Source: Saccopteryx bilineata (Eukaryota; Chordata; Mammalia; Chiroptera; Emballonuridae). Taken from it: a stretch of 64,000 nucleotides of DNA. Below, in pieces: positions 56,510 to 64,000 of the stretch. Every line of letters begins with the position of its first letter. Within the stretch, counting starts at the first letter, position 1. A program made the translations under genes and the position numbers. A model generated the notes under the pieces. That model was given only the letters and a program-made list of their open reading frames with translations, searched no databases and had not been told where the DNA came from. The stretch spans positions 10,293,632 through 10,357,631 of the forward strand of contig NC_089493.1 of the NCBI RefSeq assembly GCF_036850765.1, in the 5' to 3' direction.

Positions 56510-59500
56510 GTAAGATTGCACAACCAGCCTGACCTTGTTCCCATGGAAACATCCAAAAATATTCTCAAACACTCAGTTCTTAACTTTCTTTGGCAGTGCA
56601 GGCAATACGACTATGCACCTCTGACTTGCCAGGAAGGTGACAGTCTCTTGGTACAGCAGAAGGGAGATGCCCAGACACCCACATTTTACATGTTGCTCCA
56701 GGACAGCGGTTCTCAACCTGTGGGTCGCGACCCCAGTGGGGTCACCTAAAGCCATTGGAAAATACATAATGCATATCAGGTATTTACATTCTGAATCATA
56801 ACTGTAGCAAAATTACAGTTATGAAGTAGCCACCAAAATTATTTTTTGGTTTGGGGTCACCGCAACATGAGGAACTGTATTGCGGGGTCACGGCATTAGA
56901 AAGGTTGAGAACCACTGCTCCAGGAGAAGGCCATGAGTAAGAACAAGGGTGATTTCCCTGAATGATGAGAACCACCGATTAACAAGAGACCGGCCAGGAT
57001 ACTCAGACAAGGAGGTACCAAGTGTGGCTGATACCAATAACTTTCACTTAGAATCTTCCCAGAGACCCTCACCAGATAAGCATGAAACACAAGTTAAAGT
57101 GCTCCCTGCGCCCCACCAGATGGGCATCCCTCAGCCTCCGCGATGTAGAAAGGCTGGACCCTACTGCAGTCTGGCATCATCCTCACAAAAGTCCTTTCAG
57201 GGGACTGGTGTGCGTTTCAGCTCCATTTTACAGATGGCGAAACTGAGGTTCAGAGAGAGCCAGCTTGTCGAGGAGGCTCCGGCCTCCTTCATTCCACCGC
57301 CGGCACCTAAATCTTTTCCACCTCTGGCTAACAGGCATCTTCTCTCCACAGGCAAATGGGAGAAGCCCTTTGAGGCTGACCAGACCACTGAGGAGGACTT
57401 CCACGTGGACCAGGACACCACGGTCAGGGTGCCCATGATGCATCGCCTGGGCATGTTTGACCTGTACTACTGTGACAAGCTGTCCGGCTGGGTGCTGCTC
57501 ATGGACTACGTGGGCAACGCCACCGCCTTCTTCATCCTGCCCGATGACGGGAAACTGCCGCACGTGGAGACCATGCTCACCAAGGAAGTCCTCACCAAGT
57601 TCCTGAATAAGAGACACCGAAGGTGACACCCCCGAACCGGAGGCTGGCTTGCCTCCTCAGGCCTGGCCGGGGGGCAGGGGGGTGGGGGTGCAAGTGGGCC
57701 CACATCCCACCGGCCAAGCGACCATGCGCGGCCATGTGCTTCCAGACAGAGGCCAGCGTCAGTGCAGGAGCGCCGCCTTGAGAGGGGCAGTGCCTACCGC
57801 TGAGGAGACAAATTCCTGTCCTTGTGGACTTCTCCCGGCGCGGACACTGCCCCCTCCTGGTGCCGGCAGGAGCTGCACGGGAGCAGCACCAACAGAGGCC
57901 TGGGGCACAGGAAGGAAGCAGGGCTTTGGGGGCAGAGGCGGCAGCTGCGTGTGGAGTGAAGAGACAGGAGGTCCATGGCCATGGCGGCACACGGCACAGG
58001 GCAGAAGCGGCTAGGAGGGGCTGGAACAGCACAGGCGCAGGGATGAGCGGGAGGGTCCCTAGTCCTCTGTCACTAACCATTGCGGTGGTGTGGTTCCGTA
58101 GGGTCCCTCCGAGTGAAGTAATGCTTGAGGCCGCACACCAAGCCAGTACAGGTATCTCTGTACTCACAAACTCTTGTCCTCATGAATATCTTACCATGCA
58201 CATTATAAAAATATAAATACCTATAGATGTGCAATATACACATAGATAGATAATCAAATCAAAATGTAAAAGAAATGGATAAAATAAATAATACTTAAAA
58301 GAATAGGTTATGAGCGTATATACATTAATATGAAAATACAAAACAGAATGAGATTCAAAGGAAAAGAGACATGTTAATACCTCTACCCGCCCAACCCCTG
58401 TTCTGTGCTCCTCACACCGCAGGGTGAGAAAAGGGGACAAGGAGGGGTGACAGCAGGGGCCGAAGAGAGCCTAAGCTCCAGCAGACGCCTCTCGGGGCCA
58501 CACTTCGTCCTCTCACGTGGCTCATCATTCACTGAGCAAATGTCACTCAGCACCTGACACCCCGTCCCACATTCCCCTGGGATTCCAGCCCCTAAGTTCC
58601 AGTCTGGGGGTGACCAAACCCTGCAGGGCAGTGTGCAAAGTGTTTCCAGAGGACACCCTGGATCTGCCCGGAGGGCTTCTCAGAGGAAGTGGCATTTGAG
58701 ACGCTTTGCAGGACAAGAGGACCCGCTGCATGCTAACATTCTCTGGCACAGGCGTAGAGGATCCAAAAATGCAGTAGTCCAACGCCGACCTCCATCCTCC
58801 TGTGGGCAGAGAGACAGGGCGCTAAGTGGGGGAAATGACCAGGTAAGGAAACACTTTCAATGCTGTGAAATTCCTTTGTTTTCTAACCATCTTAACAGGT
58901 CTGCCAGTTTACATTTGCCCAAACTGTCCATCTCTGGCACCTACGATCTGGTAAAGGTCCTGGGCAAAATGGGCATCACCAAGGTCTTCAGCCACGGGGC
59001 TGACCTCTCGGGCATCAGTGAGGAAACACCCCTGAAGCTGTCCCAGGTGAGCTTGTCCCTGGTCTCCACGGGTCAGAATGTGTGAGGGGACAAAGGGACA
59101 CAAACACACACACCGACCGAGGTCTCTGAGGAATGCCATTGGTCGCACCAAGACTGGGACGTGGTCAGGCGATGAGTGAAGGAGGCATTTCTGGCACTTT
59201 AGGGACGTCCTCTGAGGTGGTGTCACTGACCCTCTGTCTCGTCTTTGGTCAGGGCCTTACCTTCTTTGAGAATCAGTAGACCCATATTTACAGAGGCTGA
59301 GGGTCAGGGATTTCAAGGACTTTGGGCCCCCGCAGCCTGTGTGATATAGTTGGTGAATCACCGAGTCTGAGCTAATGAGTGATTCTGGCAAAAGATACCA
59401 TTTACTCAGAAGAATCAACAGCATTTTCAATACTGGCTACAGCCTTGAACTAGCCGCTCTGAAGGCCCCCAGCAAAGTCCCGGTCCCCAAGGAGCTACAT

Positions 59501-60039
59501 TCAGATACGAGAAACAAGAGACCTGCCGAGGGAGACAGAAAGTCCGAGTACATTTTCTCCGTCCTGAGGTTGTGGGCTGTTCCCAGGGAGGCCGAGCAGG
59601 TTGGTCAGGAAGAAGTGAGGGTGCACAGACGCAGTCAGGCAAAGGCCTTGAGAAGGTGGATGGAGGCCTGTGTGTCCCCCGGCGGGCAGGGAGGGGGACC
59701 TGGATGGGGAAGGACAGCTGATGGAGACAGGCCCCAGAGAGCCCCTCCTTGGGGGGCTCTGTCACCATCGGGCCTTGCTCCCAGGCCTGCGTGGGACAGG
59801 CAGCCTGTGCCCGCTCAGAACCGCTCTCTGCGCTCTCTCCCCGCCAGGCCGTGCACAAGGCCGTGCTGACGATGGACGAGAAAGGGACAGAAGCCTCGGG
59901 GGCCACCTTCCTGGAAGCCATTCCGATGTCCATCCCCCCAACTGTCAAGTTTGACAGGCCCTTCGTCTTAGTCATGTACGATAAAGACACCCAGGCCCTC
60001 CTCTTTGTGGGAAAGGTGGTGAATCCCACCCAAAAATAA
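55873..60039 (+). CDS. SERPINA1: SERPINA1, alpha-1-antitrypsin (exons 55873-56509, 57352-57622, 58899-59046, 59848-60039)
   Basis: Four coding exons join in frame (637+271+148+192 nt) to a 415-residue precursor; human has 418. A 24-residue signal peptide (ending PASLA) precedes the mature chain starting GGLQGDAAQ, close to the human QGDAAQ start. Serpin motifs are intact: [44 protein letters not shown], the VPMM segment, [10 protein letters not shown], and [12 protein letters not shown]. The hinge GTEASGAT is followed by [11 protein letters not shown], so P1-P1' is Met379-Ser380, the bait bond for neutrophil elastase. The single mature cysteine (Cys253) is kept. The usual three sequons are present (N67, N104, N268) and a fourth occurs at N142. 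The human second loop methionine (P8, Met351) is Thr372 here. The family acts in plasma by trapping elastase through loop insertion. The gene is expected to be liver-expressed from the promoter at about 48.7 kb and has no disabling change. Confidence 0.98.
56704..56917 (+). mobile_element. SPIN-like non-autonomous hAT transposon in SERPINA1 intron
   Basis: The 214-bp element has terminal inverted repeats CAGCGGTTCTCAACCT and AGGTTGAGAACCACTG. A perfect 8-bp target duplication CTCCAGGA lies at 56696-56703 and 56918-56925. Termini and interior (GTGGGTCGCGACCCC, AAAATTACAGTTATGAAGTA, ACATGAGGAACTGTATTGCG) match SPIN (SPace INvaders) MITEs as I remember them. That hAT family is known for horizontal transfer among tetrapods. 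The related rodent URR1 family is the main alternative. Confidence 0.85.
57352..57622 (+). CDS. SERPINA1: SERPINA1 second coding exon
   Basis: The acceptor CTCTCCACAG ends at 57351 and the donor GTGACACC starts at 57623. The 271-nt exon encodes GKWEKPF through FLNKRHR, including Cys253 and the GNAT sequon. Confidence 0.97.
57625..58895. other. SERPINA1 intron with no recognised repeat
   Basis: The 1.28-kb intron is GC-rich at the left and AT-rich at 58190-58350. No exon-like or transposon-like signal is recognised. Confidence 0.5.
58899..59046 (+). CDS. SERPINA1: SERPINA1 third coding exon
   Basis: The acceptor CATCTTAACAG and the donor GTGAGCTT bound a 148-nt exon encoding [20 protein letters not shown] through LKLSQ. 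Confidence 0.97.
59848..60039 (+). CDS. SERPINA1: SERPINA1 last coding exon with reactive loop
   Basis: The acceptor CCCCGCCAG ends at 59847. It encodes [20 protein letters not shown], the Met-Ser bait bond (Met codon 59926-59928) and the C-terminus [11 protein letters not shown] is at 60037-60039. Confidence 0.97.
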   Translation, partial: AVHKAVLTMDEKGTEASGATFLEAIPMSIPPTVKFDRPFVLVMYDKDTQALLFVGKVVNPTQK

Positions 60040-60092
60040 CCGCCTCACTGGCGAGCCCCCCCTTCCCAGGGCACCTCCCCTCCCTCGGTGAC

Positions 60093-60098
60093 AATAAA
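60093..60098 (+). terminator. SERPINA1: SERPINA1 polyadenylation signal
   Basis: A canonical AATAAA lies 54 bases after the stop codon, giving the short 3' UTR typical of this gene's liver mRNA. Confidence 0.9.
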
Positions 60099-60124
60099 GA
60101 ACGACTGTCCTGGCCGAAGCTCGA

Positions 60125-61150
60125 TGTGGCGTGCCCATCTCTCATCCTCTTGTCCCGGAGTCTCCCCAGGCCGGGTGTGGGGCCCCGGCCACTGGGACCT
60201 TGCACGCGCCCGCCATGGTAACACTTAGGAGACACTCGCACCGTCCAGGGGCTGTGCCCGACCAGGAGGAGGTGTTGCCCGAAGAGGCGTCATACCACCT
60301 CCTCCCCGGGCACCACAGAGAAGCCCCAGGTGTCCAGCCTGGTGTGGGATTTGCTGAGGGGGAATCGCCCAGCTCAAAGTCCAGCCCCGTGGCCCCTGCT
60401 TCCACCAAGAGCCCACCAGGTCCTCCTGCCAAGCCCCCAGCCCCGGACCCGTGAGAGCCCCTCCCCCGGCAGGGCTGCTGGCGCCCACCACCAGGTGCCT
60501 CCCTAGTGCTCCCGGCAGCTCCCTCCAGTTCACAAGGGGGACCCTGGGCTGCCACCCCTCCAGCAGCAGAGGGAGAGGACCAGGTCCTCTTCTGGTCCCA
60601 CGTTGTCCCCTGAGCCAGGCTGGTGCCCTGACCTCTCAGAGGCAGACGGCTCTGCTGCTCTCTCCAGGAGCCCTTTCTGATGGGACCGGACTAGGAACAC
60701 AAATCCTGTCCTTGTCATTCCATCTCTACCCTAAGACCCTCAAATAACACTCTCCTGGAGGCAGGCTGCTTCTCCCCAGGTGAAGTCAACGGTCTCTGGT
60801 CTTGGTCTGTATCACCTGCTCAAACTCATCAGGATGGTCACCCCCCAAGACACCTATCTTATGTCCTCTTGTCCTCCTTTACCATGTGACCAAGATGTCC
60901 TGAGTGACTCTGGAAAGTCATTAGAAGGATTCTTCAGTCGTGGGAAAGAAAGTATTATAGACTATCGACCCCCACTGACCCTGCGTGCCTTTCCCAGTCT
61001 GTGCTCTGAAGGGGGACACATTTCAGCTTGCCTGCTCCTGACCATCAGATAGATAGAAACCACAGCTCCCGGCCCTGTGCTAGAGGCTGTGCCAGGAACA
61101 GCCCTTCTCACCAGGGCCACGGGGCTCCTTCCCACCCCCAAGGCCCTGCC
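60125..61150. other. SERPINA1 downstream flank with no recognised feature
   Basis: No coding motif or named repeat is seen. Confidence 0.4.
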
Positions 61151-61151
61151 C

Positions 61152-61231
61152 AAGGGCTACAGACCCCAGGAAGCCTGGTAAACCCCAGCTGGAAGGGCTA
61201 CAGACCCCAGGAAGCCTGGTAAACCCCAGCC
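61152..61231 (+). repeat. 41-bp tandem duplication
   Basis: The unit AAGGGCTACAGACCCCAGGA... occurs at 61152 and 61193, with one or two differences. Confidence 0.9.
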
Positions 61232-61599
61232 GGCAGGAGCCAGCCCCCTGGATGCTCGTGGCAATGGGCTTGTCCTGGGGAAGGGCCACCCCCTCCCACA
61301 CACATCTAGGCATCACAGTCTAAGGCACTCACTGGGGATGAATGTATACCTAAAGATCCCATCGCTGAGTTACAGAAATTTCCCCTTTTTAAGTCCAAAT
61401 GGCCACATGCGTGCAGTTTCACATTAATATAACGGACGAAGACTCAACTGTTTCTCAGGTAAGCCTTATATGCTCCTGAGTGTTCCCGGCCTAGAAACTT
61501 CCAACTTCCACTAATTCCACTAATGAGATCAACACTGTCAAACACCCACAATGATGCCAGACCTGGGGGTCTGCAGACCTGGATCAAGAGCAGACTCTG

Positions 61600-61720
61600 C
61601 CAATTTTCAGCTGTGTGACCAGAGAAGTCGCCGAACCTCTTTGACCTCAGTACATCCCCACAGGAAGAGAAAACCCACCTTGAGTTGGTGTGAGGTTCAC
61701 ACCGGATAGCTGAAACAGCC
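61600..61720 (+). repeat. MIR SINE relic
   Basis: MIR core: CAATTTTCAGCTGTGTGACC, GAGAAGTCGCCGAACCTCTT, TGACCTCAGTACATCCCC. Confidence 0.65.
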
Positions 61721-61839
61721 TTCAAAGGGACGGCAGAGTGGGGAGGATGACAGGGACTTTACCTGTGGCAGTATAAGCGCTCTCTATGAGCCTGGTTCCC
61801 TGGAAGGCGCTACTCAAGTCTTTTCCCATGGAATGCCCA

Positions 61840-61985
61840 GAGCAGCACTGTGATGCTGTGAACACAGCTGCTTTGCTCTTATATGCCCATTACACAGATG
61901 AGGAGACTGAGGCTCAGGGAGGCCAGTGGTCTTGCTCAAGTTCGTGGAGCTAGTAAGTGGCAGAACTGGCTTCCGGAGCTTACTT
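61840..61985 (-). repeat. MIR SINE, reversed
   Basis: Reversed MIR core: GCCCATTACACAGATGAGGA, GACTGAGGCTCAGGGAGGCC, AGTAAGTGGCAGAACTGGCT. Confidence 0.8.
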
Positions 61986-61989
61986 GTTC

Positions 61990-63170
61990 CTCCAAACCTC
62001 ACCACACCACCCACGTTCCCTAACAGACGGACTAACGCAGAGCTGACTTCCTCCCTGAAGTATGAGAGAGGCTGGGGCCCCCGCACACCGCTCTTCGAGG
62101 AAAACACCACTGTGTCCCGGCAGGAAAGCAGCTGATGGCTGTAGCTCCTCCCACCTGAGGTTACAGAGCCCACAGCCCTCGGCAAGCAACCCGCACACTT
62201 CCCACTCCCCAGGACTGGCATTCCATGGGAGTGAAGGGGCAGATACAACGGCCAGTGGGGGCTCCGGAGAGCCCAGGGGAAGGCCAAGGAGGCTCATGAG
62301 ACGGGGACACTCACCTAAGACACTGTCATTTCTCCTCCAAGAACGGCCTGTCGTTACACTAGTCTGGACTCTGGTTGGCAGAGAGCCGATTCAAATTAGC
62401 TTAAAGCCCTCAGAGGAGAATTCATGGGTGTGGGTGGGAACCCACGGGGTTCTTTCATGTGGTAGGTAACGTGTCAGGGCAACCTTGTCCTCAGGAGGAC
62501 AGGAGTGTGCCACAAATCAGGCAGGACGGCCATCAGCCTCAGCATTGCCTAATGTATCCACTGGTCGTCAAAATCCGCCCTTGAAAGACACAGTCCGGGA
62601 ATCGGTATCCCCAATTTACAGATGGGGAACTGGAGTCCCGGCAGATGGAAGACCCAGGCCTAGAGGGCAGGGCCCTGACGTCAGCCTGGGCTGCCCGACA
62701 GCACACATTCCCCAGACCTTGTGAACAATTCCAACCTCCCAGCCCCCGGGAGGTCCACCTCCCTGGCCCAACACCAGCTGGAGACACAGCTGCTGGGGGT
62801 TCTGGGTGGTCCAGGTCAGTTTCCCCCTCCAGCAGGGACCCAGCTCTCCCCTGAGACTGGGAGAAGGGAGCACAGAGCAGCCCCCAGGCTGGGGCAGGGG
62901 CAGCCTCTCTATCGGTTTGCAGGGAAAGACACGGCAGTTCAATGGCAAGCATAAGTAACAAGCTTTTGAGTTTAACTGCAAGATCTGCCCTGACTCGTGG
63001 GGCCATCTGAGCCTCATTCAGTAAAATGGAGACCAAGGTCAAGAGGACTTCTCGGCTTTCATGTCTGTGCACTGATTCAGAAATGGGAGATACAGATTGC
63101 ATAGTGATTTCCATCCCATGGACTCCTTTGCTCCCCTCCGCAAGCCCATGGGGTGGGCATGTGTTCAATA
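61990..63170. other. Intergenic stretch with no recognised gene
   Basis: Unassigned sequence. A weak reversed MIR phrase (ATTTACAGATGGGGAACTGG) is visible at about 62614. Confidence 0.4.
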
Positions 63171-63184
63171 AGAAAATGCAAACA

Positions 63185-63689
63185 GGCCCTGGCCGGTTGG
63201 CTCAGCGGTAGAGCGTCGGCCTGGCATGCGGGGGACCCGGGTTCGATTCCCGGCCAGGGCACATAGGGGAGGCGCCCATTTGCTTCTCCACCCCCACCCA
63301 CCTTCCTCTCTGTCTCTCTCTTCCCCTCCCGCAGCTGAGGCTCCATTGGAGCGGAGATGGCCCGGGCGCTGGGGATGGCTCCTTGGCCTCTGCCCCAGGC
63401 GCTAGAGTGGCTCTGGTCGTGACAGAGCAATGCCCCGGAGGGGCAGAGCATCGCCCCCTGGTGGGCAGAGCATCGCCCCTGGTGAGCGTGCCGGGTGGAT
63501 CCCAGTCAGGTGCATGCGGGAGTGTGTCTGACTGTCTCTCCCCGTTTCCAGCTTCAGAGAGAGAGAGAGAGAGAGAGAGAAGGGGGGAGGAGCTGGAAGA
63601 ATCAACTCCCATATGTGCCTTGACTGGGCAAGCCCAGGAGACAGTGTGTCTGACTGTCTCTCCCCGTTTCCAGACAAAAAAAAAAAAAA
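63185..63689 (+). mobile_element. Composite family A SINE with extra 3' segment
   Basis: A normal family A SINE runs to its usual GTTTCCAGCTTCAGA end near 63560. Instead of a poly(A) tail it continues through a (GA)n run (63556-63582) and about 60 bases containing ATATGTGCCTTGACTGGGCA, a phrase typical of another tRNA-SINE body. A second copy of CTGACTGTCTCTCCCCGTTT and a poly(A) tail follow. One 12-bp duplication AAAATGCAAACA encloses everything (63173-63184 and 63690-63701). Confidence 0.88.
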
Positions 63690-63981
63690 AAAATGCAAAC
63701 ATTCGCTGGGCACCTGCAGAATCCTGGGGACAGAGAGAAGGAGACCCGGATCCCACCCTTGAAGAATGCTGGTCTATGACAGTAACCAGTCAGGCCTTGC
63801 AGTGCGGTGGGCGTGCACCTCCAGAGTCCTTCCAGAGCCATCAGCGACCCACAAGCACCTCCCCACACCGGGACAACCCCGAGCTCCTTTAGAGCCTGGA
63901 GCCTCCTCCTTGCTGTCCTTGGTTGGATATTCACAGCAAGTCTGCAAGCCAAGCACGCAGCCACACCCATGGCTGCACTGT

Positions 63982-63993
63982 GGGGGGGGGGGG
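63982..63993 (+). repeat. Poly(G) run
   Basis: A homopolymer run of about 12 G near the right edge; its length may be a sequencing uncertainty. Confidence 0.8.
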
Positions 63994-64000
63994 CAGCTTC

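Noticed and set aside
60125..64000. A SERPINA2-like gene or pseudogene downstream of SERPINA1
   Set aside because: No serpin motif was found in the 3.9 kb after SERPINA1. If present it lies beyond the window.

Overview
The window is mammalian and almost certainly chiropteran. It carries two clade A serpin genes with mammalian intron positions. It also carries many tRNA-derived SINEs whose heads resemble the bat VES type, an L1 tail, MIR/L2 relics, and several non-autonomous DNA transposons (hAT and mariner-like). Recent cut-and-paste elements are unusual in mammals but well known in bats. I cannot settle the bat family. All identifications come from reading the sequence and remembering known families; no search was run.

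Layout: 1-2155 is the 3' end of a broken LINE-1. 2796-9120 holds SINEs, a dimeric minisatellite, an MLT1-like LTR and an intact-ended hAT MITE. 9844-15770 is SERPINA11 on the + strand, with four coding exons and a poly(A) signal. 15.8-48.5 kb is intergenic: MIR relics, a retroposed 5S rRNA fragment, an apparent chimeric retrosequence (25574-26969), MITEs, a degraded retroviral pol fragment, an L2 relic and microsatellites. 48675-48836 is the liver promoter and first non-coding exon of SERPINA1. A roughly 7 kb intron follows, expanded by SINEs, a 57-bp tandem, a two-period minisatellite and a long CA array. 55869-60098 carries the four SERPINA1 coding exons and poly(A) signal. The rest is downstream flank with a composite SINE.

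The order and orientation (SERPINA11 then SERPINA1, same strand) match the mammalian serpin cluster known from human 14q32.13. SERPINA1 predicts a 415-residue secreted alpha-1-antitrypsin with the elastase-bait Met-Ser bond intact. SERPINA11 is open (416 residues) but odd. Compared with the human protein as I remember it, it has lost six residues in a conserved segment. It also has an Arg-Ser bond at the inferred bait position and a new N-glycosylation sequon in the reactive loop. No unknown multi-gene system was seen. The most interesting items are the altered SERPINA11, the SPIN-like transposon in SERPINA1, the chimeric retrosequence and the tail-less 5S retroposon.
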